A DNA stretch of 64,000 bases from Flavobacterium sp. JAS (lineage in GTDB: Bacteria; Bacteroidota; Bacteroidia; Flavobacteriales; Flavobacteriaceae), in NCBI RefSeq assembly GCF_020991455.1, contig NZ_JAJMOX010000006.1, positions 62,001 through 126,000 of the forward strand. Reading direction: 5' to 3'. The position numbers and the translations under genes are program-made. A model generated the notes under the pieces. It had not been told where the DNA came from. It ran no database searches and worked only from the letters and a program-made list of their open reading frames with translations. This document shows positions 26,640-35,303 of this stretch, piece after piece; position 1 is the first letter of the stretch, and each line of letters begins with the position of its first letter.

Positions 26640-27596
26640 TTATGATAATCTTTTTTTGTACGCTTCAATTAGTTCCAAGACTCTGGTTTTAAGACTTTCG
26701 GGTTCCAGAATTGTAGCATAATCACCAAACATCAAAAGCCAGCGCGAAAAGTGCTCATGAACATTACGCGACATAAAGGTCATTTCGATCTGACCATCAA
26801 CTTCTCTTTCAGAAACATAGCCGTGATATTTTTGCTCATGTCGAAGATGATTAAGAATTTTTTTCGAAACCAGAATTCTAACCTTAGTTGTTGGAATAGT
26901 TTCTGATTTAACCAAATAGGTTTCCAACGAATCATGTTCAATTGTGAATGTTAAATCTGTTTTCTGAATTCCCTGAATCCTGTCTGTTCTAAATTGTCTG
27001 TAATCTTTTCGTAAATGACAATAACCCAGAAAATACCAGTTATTGTGATCGTGAAAAACACCAACAGGTTCAATGTTTCTTTTGCTAACTTCTTGTGCTT
27101 CGATGGTTTTGTACGATAGAAGAATCTGTTTTTTCTCTGCAATACTTTCAAATAAAACTGCCAATGTATTTGGTGAACTATCGTGAAATAAAGGTTCCTG
27201 AGATTGCATTAAAATCTTAGATTCAATATTCGAAAGCCAATCTTTATCAGTACCTCTCAAAACCGACTTCAATTTATACATTGCCGAAGTATAATGTGCT
27301 CCAAGAGAAGGATCTGTGAACTTTTGCATTAGTTTTTCGGCCGCTATAAAGCTGCTTACTTCTTCGCGCGTGAACATAACAGGAGGTAATCGATAACCAT
27401 CCATTAAGGCATAACCAACTCCGGCCTCACTATAAATAGGAACTCCCGATGCTTCCAAGGTTCGGATATCGCGATAAATCGTTCTCAAACTACAGTCAAA
27501 ACGATCAGCCAATTCTTGTGCTTTTACAATTTTTTTAGATTGTAATTGAATCAGAATTGCGACAATGCGGTCAAAACGTTTTGGAGATTCGTCCAT
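26640..27596 (-). CDS. HTH and WYL-domain transcription regulator (YafY-like)
   Basis: A 318-residue regulator. The N-terminal winged helix (residues ~8-60) has the YafY/DeoR-like LADRFDCSLRTIYRDIRTLEASGVPIYSEAG motif. The central WYL domain (~140-220) contains EPVGVFHDHNNWYFLGYCHLRKDYRQFRTDRIQ. A C-terminal WCX extension follows (FSRWLLMFGDYATILEPESL). Such proteins bind nucleic acids or nucleotide-like ligands and often control stress or defence genes. Its gene converges on the DinB pair; whether it controls them is not shown. A TATCTTTG box lies about 30 bases upstream (27623-27630). Confidence 0.93.
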   Translation of the reverse strand: MDESPKRFDRIVAILIQLQSKKIVKAQELADRFDCSLRTIYRDIRTLEASGVPIYSEAGVGYALMDGYRLPPVMFTREEVSSFIAAEKLMQKFTDPSLGAHYTSAMYKLKSVLRGTDKDWLSNIESKILMQSQEPLFHDSSPNTLAVLFESIAEKKQILLSYKTIEAQEVSKRNIEPVGVFHDHNNWYFLGYCHLRKDYRQFRTDRIQGIQKTDLTFTIEHDSLETYLVKSETIPTTKVRILVSKKILNHLRHEQKYHGYVSEREVDGQIEMTFMSRNVHEHFSRWLLMFGDYATILEPESLKTRVLELIEAYKKRLS

Positions 27597-28010
27597 TTTT
27601 TTCTTTTATAGGTGCAGAGATTCAAAGATACAAAGGTTCAGAGTTTAAAGAAATAAAAAAGCTGTTCCAAATTAGGACAGATTTATGGGTTAAAAATTAT
27701 CCTCAATTTATATCTTCACAATTGTCAATTCTTTGTCGAAATACTTTGCGTGAGACGCACTGCTGTGCGCCTCTACAATATGATTCGCATATAGATTACG
27801 CACAATAACAATACACAATCTGTGATCGTAGAGACGCACAGCAGTGCGTTTATGTAATCTACGTCGACAAAGAATGAACATAATAAAAAACAAAAAAAAC
27901 AATAATATGAGGGTTTGAGTTGCTGAGGTTCTAAGTTTTTTGTGGAAATTCAAAAGATACAGTTTTTGATATTTTTAAAATATTTTTTTAATTATTAAAA
28001 TAGGAAAAGG
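27597..28010. other. Intergenic region dominated by palindromic repeats
   Basis: No gene is supported. From the left it holds a probable -7 box of the WYL gene (27623-27630, minus strand) inside a CAAAGATACAAAGGTTCAGAG-like repeat. A 146-bp inverted-repeat element (27729-27874) and an AT-rich tail follow. Short reading frames here lack start context and only read through the repeats. Confidence 0.6.
27729..27874. repeat. 146-bp inverted-repeat element with two GACGCAC palindromes
   Basis: Outer arms TTCTTTGTCGA (27729-27739) and TCGACAAAGAA (27864-27874) are exact complements. Inner arms GACGCACTGCTGTGCG (27753 on) and GTAGAGACGCACAGCAGTGC (27828 on) are complementary to each other, and each is itself near-palindromic. 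About 50 bases of AT-rich loop lie between. Confidence 0.8.
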
Positions 28011-28018
28011 TACTTTTG
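28011..28018 (+). promoter_or_regulatory. Probable -7 box for the 164-residue protein
   Basis: TACTTTTG matches TAnnTTTG. The predicted leader is about 37 bases. Confidence 0.45.
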
Positions 28019-28061
28019 AAAAGTAATACAAATACTATTTATTAAGTTTTAAAGTAATTAT

Positions 28062-28556
28062 ATGATTGATAACTACACTTTCAATGAATACGAAAAGAGA
28101 TTTGAACCTCTTGAAAAAGAATGTACTTATTGTAGAGAAGAAAAAATGGAAAGCTTGAATGATTGTTGTTTTGTAGCTCTTTATGCAACTAATGACAGAA
28201 CAAATCTTATTGTTTACAGATCTGTAAAATATTCAGCAATCACAATTGGAGTACCACGATGCTCATCTTGTAAACAAGTTCATATTTCAACACAAAGCAA
28301 AGCAAATTGGGTTAGTTTGGGAATATCTGCATTTGTTTTAATTTTTATAATTTACTTATTTTTCGGTTTTAATCCTTTCTCAATTGTTTTTGGGCTTTTC
28401 GGAATTTTTATTGGCGCAGTTTTGATTGCTCCAAAATTGACTGAAACTTACACAAATAACTATGGAATCTATACAATGAAAGATGGTGCTGAAACAAATC
28501 AAGTTATTCATGATCTCGTTTTGGCTGGCTGGTCTTTTACCAAACCATCAGCATAA
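28062..28556 (+). CDS. Uncharacterized membrane protein with Cys-pair head
   Basis: A 164-residue protein that I do not recognise. The N-terminal ~85 residues carry CTYC (residues 21-24), a CC pair and a CSSC pair, which could form a zinc-ribbon or redox site. Two hydrophobic segments follow (ISAFVLIFIIYLFFGF and IVFGLFGIFIGAVLIAP, ~95-130). The last ~40 residues are soluble (NQVIHDLVLAGWSFTKPSA). It lies alone between the WYL regulator and lepA. Its stop is 13 bases before a hairpin that has its T run on the other strand and serves lepA. Confidence 0.7.
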   Translation: MIDNYTFNEYEKRFEPLEKECTYCREEKMESLNDCCFVALYATNDRTNLIVYRSVKYSAITIGVPRCSSCKQVHISTQSKANWVSLGISAFVLIFIIYLFFGFNPFSIVFGLFGIFIGAVLIAPKLTETYTNNYGIYTMKDGAETNQVIHDLVLAGWSFTKPSA

Positions 28557-28560
28557 AAAT

Positions 28561-28589
28561 AAAAAAAAACCGATAACGAAAGTTATCGG
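28561..28589 (-). terminator. Terminator of lepA
   Basis: On the minus strand CCGATAAC pairs with GTTATCGG around a TTTC loop, then a run of nine T follows. On the plus strand the same hairpin is followed only by GTTTAATC. Confidence 0.85.
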
Positions 28590-28635
28590 GTTTAATCTAT
28601 ATTCTATTATCTATATTCTTTCTTCTAAAATAAAT

Positions 28636-30432
28636 CTAATCGTTAAGCTTTAAAACAGCCATAAATGCTTCTTGCGGAATCTCAACGTTTCCTACCTGAC
28701 GCATGCGTTTTTTACCTTTTTTCTGTTTTTCAAGAAGTTTACGCTTACGCGAAATATCTCCACCATAACATTTTGCGGTAACGTCTTTACGAAGCGCTTT
28801 AATAGTTTCACGAGCAATAATTTTAGCTCCAATTGCAGCTTGAATCGGAATGTCGAATTGTTGTCTCGGGATCAATTCGCGTAATTTCTCGGTCATTTTT
28901 TTACCGATGTTATAAGCGTTATCCTCGTGAATCAATGCCGAAAGTGCATCAACCGTTTGAGCATTCAAAAGAACATCCAGTTTTACTAATTTCGAAGTTC
29001 TCATTCCTATCGGAGAGTAATCGAAAGAAGCATAACCTTTAGAAACCGTTTTAAGACGATCGTAGAAATCGAATACAATCTCTGCCAACGGCATATCAAA
29101 ATTCAATTCAACTCTTTCAGTTGTCAAATATGTTTGATTGGTAATTACACCACGTTTTTCGATACAAAGACTCATTACGTTTCCTACGAAATCAGCTTTT
29201 GTAATAATTGTAGCTTTAATATATGGTTCTTCAACTCTGTCTAAACGAGAAGGTTCAGGCAAGTCAGAAGGATTGTTTACAACAAATGGAGTTTCCGGAT
29301 CTTTTTTGGTATAAGCCAAATACGAAACGTTAGGTACTGTAGTAATTACAGTCATATCAAACTCACGCTCTAAACGTTCCTGGATAATTTCCATGTGAAG
29401 CATTCCTAAGAATCCGCAACGGAAACCAAATCCTAAAGCTGCAGAACTTTCAGGAGTAAAAACTAACGAAGCATCATTCAATTGCAATTTCTCCATAGAA
29501 GAACGCAAATCTTCATAATCTTCTGTATCAACAGGATAAATTCCGGCAAATACCATTGGTTTTACATCCTCAAAACCAGTAATCATATTGGTAGTAGGCG
29601 TTTTAGCATCCGTTAGAGTATCTCCAACTTTTACATCTTTAGCTTCTTTAATTCCAGAAATCAAATAACCAACATCACCTGCAGAAATAACATTTTTAGG
29701 AACCTGATTTAATTTTAAAGTTCCAATTTCATCGGCAAAATATTCATTACCAGTGGCCATGAATTTAATTTTTTGCCCTTTTCTAATTTCTCCGTTTTTC
29801 ACACGGAAAATAACCTCAATTCCACGAAACGGATTGTAATGTGAATCGAAAATCAAAGCCTGTAATGGCTCATCAACATTTCCTGATGGAGGTGGGATTT
29901 TTTCGATAATGGCAGCTAAGATATTCTCAACACCAAAACCTGTTTTCCCTGAAGCATGAATAATATCTTCCAATTTACATCCTAATAAATCAATAATATC
30001 ATCACTAACTTCTTCAGGATTAGCACTTGGTAAATCTACTTTATTCAAAACCGGAATAATTTCCAGATCATTCTCTAAAGCAAGATATAAGTTAGAAATC
30101 GTTTGTGCCTGAATACTTTGTGCAGCATCAACAATCAAAAGAGCACCTTCGCAGGCAGCAATCGAACGAGAAACTTCGTATGAAAAGTCAACATGACCAG
30201 GAGTATCAATTAAGTTTAAGATATATTCCTCGCCTTTATAAGTATATTCCATTTGAATGGCATGACTCTTAATGGTGATTCCACGCTCGCGCTCCAGGTC
30301 CATGTTGTCAAGCAATTGTGCTTTTTCTTCACGAGCTGTAACGGTTTGTGTAGCGCCCAATAATCGGTCTGCCAGTGTACTTTTACCGTGGTCAATGTGT
30401 GCAATAATGCAAAAGTTACGTATCTTCTTCAT
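28636..30432 (-). CDS. lepA: Elongation factor 4 (LepA), ribosome-associated GTPase
   Basis: A translational GTPase that back-translocates or remodels stalled ribosomes and helps ribosome assembly. The 598-residue length is normal. GTPase motifs are G1 AHIDHGKST near the start, switch [10 protein letters not shown] and NKVDLP. The EF-G-like domains and the LepA-specific C-terminal domain ([54 protein letters not shown]) are intact. It is monocistronic, with a TATCTTTG box at 30524-30531 and its own terminator. Confidence 0.98.
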   Translation of the reverse strand: MKKIRNFCIIAHIDHGKSTLADRLLGATQTVTAREEKAQLLDNMDLERERGITIKSHAIQMEYTYKGEEYILNLIDTPGHVDFSYEVSRSIAACEGALLIVDAAQSIQAQTISNLYLALENDLEIIPVLNKVDLPSANPEEVSDDIIDLLGCKLEDIIHASGKTGFGVENILAAIIEKIPPPSGNVDEPLQALIFDSHYNPFRGIEVIFRVKNGEIRKGQKIKFMATGNEYFADEIGTLKLNQVPKNVISAGDVGYLISGIKEAKDVKVGDTLTDAKTPTTNMITGFEDVKPMVFAGIYPVDTEDYEDLRSSMEKLQLNDASLVFTPESSAALGFGFRCGFLGMLHMEIIQERLEREFDMTVITTVPNVSYLAYTKKDPETPFVVNNPSDLPEPSRLDRVEEPYIKATIITKADFVGNVMSLCIEKRGVITNQTYLTTERVELNFDMPLAEIVFDFYDRLKTVSKGYASFDYSPIGMRTSKLVKLDVLLNAQTVDALSALIHEDNAYNIGKKMTEKLRELIPRQQFDIPIQAAIGAKIIARETIKALRKDVTAKCYGGDISRKRKLLEKQKKGKKRMRQVGNVEIPQEAFMAVLKLND

Positions 30433-30523
30433 TTTAATATGTCAATTCTCTAAACGAGTTTTAAGTAATTTCAGGGTATAAATTTGCGCTAGAGCAATTG
30501 CCTTAGAGCATGTTATTAAGGCG

Positions 30524-30531
30524 CAAAGATA
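30524..30531 (-). promoter_or_regulatory. Probable -7 box of lepA
   Basis: TATCTTTG on the minus strand within a GCGCAAAGATAGCGCAAAG direct repeat. The predicted leader is about 85 bases. Confidence 0.4.
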
Positions 30532-30596
30532 GCGCAAAGTTTTGGATTCTGGAATGTAGTTGCTGGATAGTTGGAAATTGAAATTCAAATTATACC

Positions 30597-31331
30597 TTAA
30601 AATTCAAAATTAAATCCTTTTTCTGTCAATTTTTTGTAAATCGCTTCATCAAATTTATATAATTTGGCGGCTCTATGCGAAACATCCTGTTGCTTTTCTT
30701 CTAAGGCAACCAGTAATTTCATGTGGAGAATTTTTCTGCGAAAATTTGATTTATCCAACTCGATTCCTTGTATTTCTTCATACAAATGCATTAATTGCAA
30801 CAAGGTAAATTTTTCAGGTAAAAGGTTAAAACCAATAGGGGCCTGACGAACCCGATTGCGCAATTGCATCAAACTAAATTCGAGAATTTCGTTATGGTCA
30901 AATATTAAATCAGGAATCTCATTAATTTTAAACCATTTCGCTTCAATTACTGTTTCGCTGGCCTTAATATTATAATCCTCACGGTTAACAAGTGTATAAT
31001 AACCAACAGTTATAACTCTCGCATTGCTTACACGATCAGGATCTGTAAATGCTTTTAGCTGTTCTAAATAAATGTTATCAAGACTCGTGAGTTCATGCAA
31101 TATTCGAAGTGCGGCATTGTCAATACTTTCTTCCAGTTCGAGATCACCGCCAAGAAGTCCCCATTTTCCTATACTTTGTCCTATCGCATGTTGTACTAAA
31201 AGAACCTCAAGATTTTTTTTATCAAAGGAAAAAATAACGCAGTCAATAGAAATGCCTTCTACAACTGATTTTGTTTTTGCAGCGATATTGGTAGAAGCTT
31301 CCGAAGTATTTTTAGAAGGTAAAAATGTCAT
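30597..31331 (-). CDS. Nudix-domain transcription regulator (AraR/NrtR-like), second of a pair
   Basis: A 244-residue protein with an N-terminal Nudix fold and a C-terminal winged helix, the layout of NrtR and of the Nudix-type AraR of Bacteroidota. The Nudix box is degenerate. G62 and E68 are kept, but the REUxEExGU core reads R76-ILHELTSL, with Ile and Leu in place of two metal-binding Glu. Hydrolysis is therefore unlikely and sugar sensing more probable. The last 82 residues are identical to those of the upstream paralogue at 77 positions, while the Nudix half differs much more. Its ATG overlaps the TAA of that paralogue (TAATG), so the two are translationally coupled. The pair is divergent from xylB-xylA, so control of xylose or xyloglucan genes is the likely role. 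Confidence 0.85.
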   Translation of the reverse strand: MTFLPSKNTSEASTNIAAKTKSVVEGISIDCVIFSFDKKNLEVLLVQHAIGQSIGKWGLLGGDLELEESIDNAALRILHELTSLDNIYLEQLKAFTDPDRVSNARVITVGYYTLVNREDYNIKASETVIEAKWFKINEIPDLIFDHNEILEFSLMQLRNRVRQAPIGFNLLPEKFTLLQLMHLYEEIQGIELDKSNFRRKILHMKLLVALEEKQQDVSHRAAKLYKFDEAIYKKLTEKGFNFEF

Positions 31332-32047
31332 TAAAATTCAAAATTAAATCCTTTTTCAGTCAATTTCTTATAAATTGCCGGATCAAATTTATACAATTTG
31401 GCTGCTCTATGCGAGACATCTTGCTGTTTTTCGTCTAATGCGACTAATAATTTCATGTGCAGAATTTTTCGGCGGAAATTAGATTTGTCCATTTCGATTC
31501 CTAAAATCTCTTCATATAAATGCATCAATTGCAATAAAGTAAATTTTTCAGGCAAAAGATTGAATCCAAGCGGCGCCTGACGTACTCTGTTTTGAAGATG
31601 TTTTAAACTATAGGCTAAAATTTCGTTATGGTCATAAATCAAATCGGGAATAGTATTGATCTTATACCATTTAGCGTCCGAAGCCGTAAAACCAGCTTTA
31701 ATATTATAGTCTTCACGTTTTACTAGGGCATAATAACCAATCGTAATAACGCGTCGAAGCGGGAAACGATCGGGATCTCCAAACGCTTTCAATTGTTCTA
31801 AGTAAATATTATCAAGACCTGTAAGTTCGTTCAATAAACGGTGTGCGGCATTATCAGTACTTTCTTTTTTGTAGATCCATCCTCCCGGAAGACCCCATTT
31901 TCCTTTACTAATTCCTTCTCCGTGTTGTACCAGAAGCACTTCCAGGCTTCCTTTATCAAATCCAAATATCACACAGTCAATTGTGATCGCATTCATTGCG
32001 GTTTGCTCGCTTTTTAAAGCAGAATCGTCGGCTACATTTTTAACCAT
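31331..32047 (-). CDS. Nudix-domain transcription regulator (AraR/NrtR-like), first of a pair
   Basis: A 238-residue paralogue of the following gene, with the same Nudix plus winged-helix layout. The Nudix box has G56 and E62, but the core reads R70-LLNELTGL, again lacking two of the catalytic Glu residues. The helix-turn-helix part is FTLLQLMHLYEEILG and SNFRRKILHMKLL. The gene is divergent from xylB across 378 bases that contain a candidate operator at 32350-32396. Family knowledge: a Nudix-type AraR of Bacteroides controls arabinose genes and responds to the sugar. By position, this pair should respond to xylose or an isomerization product; this is inference. Confidence 0.87.
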   Translation of the reverse strand: MVKNVADDSALKSEQTAMNAITIDCVIFGFDKGSLEVLLVQHGEGISKGKWGLPGGWIYKKESTDNAAHRLLNELTGLDNIYLEQLKAFGDPDRFPLRRVITIGYYALVKREDYNIKAGFTASDAKWYKINTIPDLIYDHNEILAYSLKHLQNRVRQAPLGFNLLPEKFTLLQLMHLYEEILGIEMDKSNFRRKILHMKLLVALDEKQQDVSHRAAKLYKFDPAIYKKLTEKGFNFEF

Positions 32048-32425
32048 ATGCTATCTAAATTTTGACAAATTAAATAAATAAAATGAATAGTTGTCGTGTT
32101 GTAAGATTTATATTTTTCTTAACGAAATAATTTTCTGACAATCAGTTGTTTGTGATATCGTAAAAAAAGCTATTTCAAAATAATTATCCTTAAATGACTG
32201 ACTATCAAATTGCTAAAACGTTATTTTTTTAATACTTTTTTATTCCGTTTAAGCTCTTTTTTTGATGTATTCATAAAAATCAAGACTTTATAATCAGAAT
32301 TGAAAAAAAATAAACCTAATATTTTGTTAATATAGAAAAAATGTTTTACACTTGTAGTCAAAATAACCATAAGATAAGTTCAGTTTGACTATAAGTTTAA
32401 AAGGGACAAATCTACAATTAACTTA
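32048..32425. promoter_or_regulatory. Divergent regulatory region of the Nudix pair and xylB operon
   Basis: A 378-base AT-rich region between divergent genes with no coding potential. It must hold both promoters. I see no perfect TAnnTTTG close to either start. The only strong symmetric site is the inverted repeat at 32350-32396. Confidence 0.6.
32350..32396. promoter_or_regulatory. Candidate operator upstream of xylB
   Basis: ACTTGTAGTCAAA (32350-32362) and TTTGACTATAAGT (32384-32396) are complementary at 12 of 13 positions with 21 bases between. The right arm ends 29 bases before the xylB ATG, a good place for a repressor. Likely readers are the Nudix regulators. Confidence 0.5.
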
Positions 32426-33931
32426 ATGATACCGCAAATGCTTTTTTTAGGAATTGATTTAGGAAGCTCTTCAATAAAATTATCCGTATTTGATTCGGAG
32501 AAAGGGACAACTATTGGAGCAATTAGTGTTCCTGATTTTGAAATGCCAATTGTTGCTCCAAAATTTGGCTGGGCAGAACAAGATCCGGAATCCTGGTGGC
32601 AATTTGTTAAAGACGGAATCAAACAATTGGACTCAAAATCTACTATTGATTTAAAGAAAATTGCCGGAATTGGAATTGCGTACCAAATGCATGGTTTGGT
32701 TTTAACCGATGAAAATTTAAATCCCGTTCGTTCTTCAATTATTTGGTGCGATAGTCGTGCGGCCATTATTGGAGATGAAATTTATACTAAAATGGGCACC
32801 GTGAATTGTCAGCAGCAAATTTTAGGAAGTCCGGGAAACTTCACGGCTTCAAAACTAAAATGGGTAAAAGACAATCAGCCCGAAGTTTTCGCGAAAGCAA
32901 AATATATGATGCTTCCAGGTGATTTTATTGCTGCGAAATTATCAAAAGTAGCTCAAATTAGTACTTCAGGTTTATCAGAAGCGGCACTTTGGAACTTTTC
33001 AGAAGGAAAACTGGCAACAGAAATCCTTTCTCAAATGGGATTATCATCTGATATCGTTCCGGAAATCGTTTCAAATTTTGGAATTCAAGCTACAATTCAC
33101 TCCGAAATTGCACAAGAATTAGGATTAAATCCTGATGCAAAAATAACTTACAGAGCAGGAGATCAGCCCAACAATGCATTGTCATTGAATGTTTTGAAAC
33201 CTGGAGAAATTGCTACAACAGCCGGAACTTCGGCAGTAGTATATGCCGTAAGCGATGAGGATGTTTACGACAAACAAAACAGAATAAATACTTTTTTACA
33301 TGTAAATAATACCGAAGCTGAAAAACGCAACGGAGTAATGTTGTGCATTAATGGTTCTGGAATTTTATACCAATGGTTGCGCAAAATCATGTCAGTTGGC
33401 AGAACGGATTTAATTGCTTACGAAAAATTAAACGCCGAAGCTGCAAAAGTAGAAGCAGGAAGTAACGGACTTCGTTTTTACCCTTTCGGGAATGGTGTTG
33501 AACGTATTTTCAATAACAAAAATGCGACATCAGGAATTCAGAATTTAAACTTCAATATTCATCAACCGTCACATTTAGTACGCGCGGCCTGCGAAGGAAT
33601 TGTGTTTGCCATGAATTATGGTTTTGATGTGATGAAAGAAGTTGGAGTTTCCGGAACGGTCGTTAGAGCAGGAAATTCAAACCTGTTCTTGAGTCCGGTT
33701 TTTAGAGAAATCTTCACCAATACAACACAAACAACTTTAGAATTATACAATACATCCGGAGCAGAAGGTGCTGCAAGAGGCGCTGCTTTTGGTTATGGAT
33801 ATTACAATTCGCTGGACGAAGCTTTCGCAGGATTGCAATGTTTAGATCGAATAGAACCTAATAAAATCCTGACGAGTCAATATCAGGATTTATATCAAGA
33901 ATGGAAAAGTCAAATTAAAATAGAACAATAA
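32426..33931 (+). CDS. xylB: Xylulokinase
   Basis: Phosphorylates D-xylulose to xylulose 5-phosphate with ATP in the cytosol. This 501-residue FGGY-family kinase has the N-terminal [17 protein letters not shown] phosphate loop, the substrate region [14 protein letters not shown] with [10 protein letters not shown], and the C-terminal ATPase half ([44 protein letters not shown]). It is the first gene after the divergent regulator region. The stop is 2 bases before the xylA start, so the two form one operon. The order kinase-isomerase and direct continuation into SusC link xylose catabolism to the glycan locus. Confidence 0.95.
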   Translation: MIPQMLFLGIDLGSSSIKLSVFDSEKGTTIGAISVPDFEMPIVAPKFGWAEQDPESWWQFVKDGIKQLDSKSTIDLKKIAGIGIAYQMHGLVLTDENLNPVRSSIIWCDSRAAIIGDEIYTKMGTVNCQQQILGSPGNFTASKLKWVKDNQPEVFAKAKYMMLPGDFIAAKLSKVAQISTSGLSEAALWNFSEGKLATEILSQMGLSSDIVPEIVSNFGIQATIHSEIAQELGLNPDAKITYRAGDQPNNALSLNVLKPGEIATTAGTSAVVYAVSDEDVYDKQNRINTFLHVNNTEAEKRNGVMLCINGSGILYQWLRKIMSVGRTDLIAYEKLNAEAAKVEAGSNGLRFYPFGNGVERIFNNKNATSGIQNLNFNIHQPSHLVRAACEGIVFAMNYGFDVMKEVGVSGTVVRAGNSNLFLSPVFREIFTNTTQTTLELYNTSGAEGAARGAAFGYGYYNSLDEAFAGLQCLDRIEPNKILTSQYQDLYQEWKSQIKIEQ

Positions 33932-33933
33932 TA

Positions 33934-35256
33934 ATGAGCACAACTAAACAATCTTATTTTAAAAACATCGATACAATAAAATTCGAAGGAAGAGAAAGTG
34001 ATAACCCACTAGCTTTTAAATGGTATGATGAAAATCGTATCGTTGCAGGAAAAACATTAAAAGAGCATTTGCGCTTTTCGATGGCGTACTGGCATACGTT
34101 ATGTAACACAGGTGGAGATCCGTTTGGAGCTTCGACCGAAACATTTTCCTGGGATAAAAATGAGAATGTTATTTTAAGAGCGAAAGATAAAATGGACGCC
34201 GCTTTTGAATTTATGACAAAGCTTGGTTTGCCTTATTATTGTTTTCATGATGTTGATGTGGTAGATGATGCGCCAACATTGGCAGAATTTGAAACTCGTA
34301 TTCAGACTATGGTCGAATATGCAAAACAAAAACAACAAGAATCAGGAATTAAATTGTTGTGGGGAACTTCAAACTTATTCAGCAATCCGCGCTATATGAA
34401 TGGTGCTGCAACCAACCCAAACTTTGATGTTTTGGCGTATGCCGGAGCTCAGGCAAAAATTGCAATCGATGCAACTATTGCACTTGGCGGAGAAAATTAT
34501 GTTTTCTGGGGAGGACGTGAAGGTTATATGAGTTTGTTAAACACCGACATGAAAAGAGAGTTAGACCACTTGGGGAAATTCTTAAATACTTGTAAAGATT
34601 ACGCCCGCAAAGAAGGTTTTAAAGGAAACTTCCTGATCGAACCAAAACCTATGGAACCTACAAAACATCAATATGATTACGATGCGGCGACTTCATTAGG
34701 ATTCATCAATAAATACGGACTTCAAAATGATTTCAAATTAAACCTTGAAGTAAATCACGCAACGCTTGCCGGACATTCTTTTGAGCACGAATTGCAAGTT
34801 GCTGTTGATGCCGGAATGTTAGGAAGCATTGATGCAAACCGTGGAGATTACCAAAACGGATGGGACACAGATCAATTCCCGATAAATCTTCAGGAAGTTA
34901 CACAAGCTATGTTAGTAATTCTTGAAGGTGGAGGAATCCAGGGTGGAGGTGTAAACTTTGATGCAAAAGTGAGAAGAAATTCAATCGATTTAGAAGATAA
35001 ATTCATTGCGCACATTGCTGGAATGGATGTTTTTGCAAGAGGATTAATCTGCGCAGATCAGATATTACAAAATACAGATTATAGAAAATTGCGCACACAG
35101 CGTTACAGTTCATTTGACGGCGGAAACGGAGCGAAGTTCGAAAAAGGAGAATTATCTCTTGAAGATCTTAGCAAAATTGCCCGTGCAAGTGGAGAACCTC
35201 AACCACTTAGTGGAAGACAGGAATTATTCGAGCAGATTATTTCGAATGCATATTAA
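33934..35256 (+). CDS. xylA: Xylose isomerase
   Basis: Converts D-xylose to D-xylulose with divalent metals in the cytosol. At 440 residues it is the class II type. Visible signatures are [21 protein letters not shown], the metal and substrate site [39 protein letters not shown], and [20 protein letters not shown]. It is co-transcribed with xylB (2-base gap), and SusC follows 47 bases later on the same strand. No xylose transporter of MFS or ABC type lies here, so xylose probably arises in the periplasm or cytosol from imported oligosaccharides. Confidence 0.98.
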   Translation: MSTTKQSYFKNIDTIKFEGRESDNPLAFKWYDENRIVAGKTLKEHLRFSMAYWHTLCNTGGDPFGASTETFSWDKNENVILRAKDKMDAAFEFMTKLGLPYYCFHDVDVVDDAPTLAEFETRIQTMVEYAKQKQQESGIKLLWGTSNLFSNPRYMNGAATNPNFDVLAYAGAQAKIAIDATIALGGENYVFWGGREGYMSLLNTDMKRELDHLGKFLNTCKDYARKEGFKGNFLIEPKPMEPTKHQYDYDAATSLGFINKYGLQNDFKLNLEVNHATLAGHSFEHELQVAVDAGMLGSIDANRGDYQNGWDTDQFPINLQEVTQAMLVILEGGGIQGGGVNFDAKVRRNSIDLEDKFIAHIAGMDVFARGLICADQILQNTDYRKLRTQRYSSFDGGNGAKFEKGELSLEDLSKIARASGEPQPLSGRQELFEQIISNAY

Positions 35257-35303
35257 TTAGACTTAAACGTACTAACTATAAATTTTAACCAAACTTAATT
35301 ATT

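Noticed and set aside
25222..27874. Repeated palindromes considered as a CRISPR array
   Set aside because: Spacing is irregular, the units are palindromic and scattered over the window, and no cas genes are present.
27557..27953. Two overlapping short frames between the WYL gene and 28062
   Set aside because: Both only cross the inverted-repeat element and have no start context or protein features.
30597..32047. Nudix proteins as house-cleaning pyrophosphatases
   Set aside because: Two catalytic Glu are missing in each Nudix box and a C-terminal winged helix is present, with divergent placement to xylBA.
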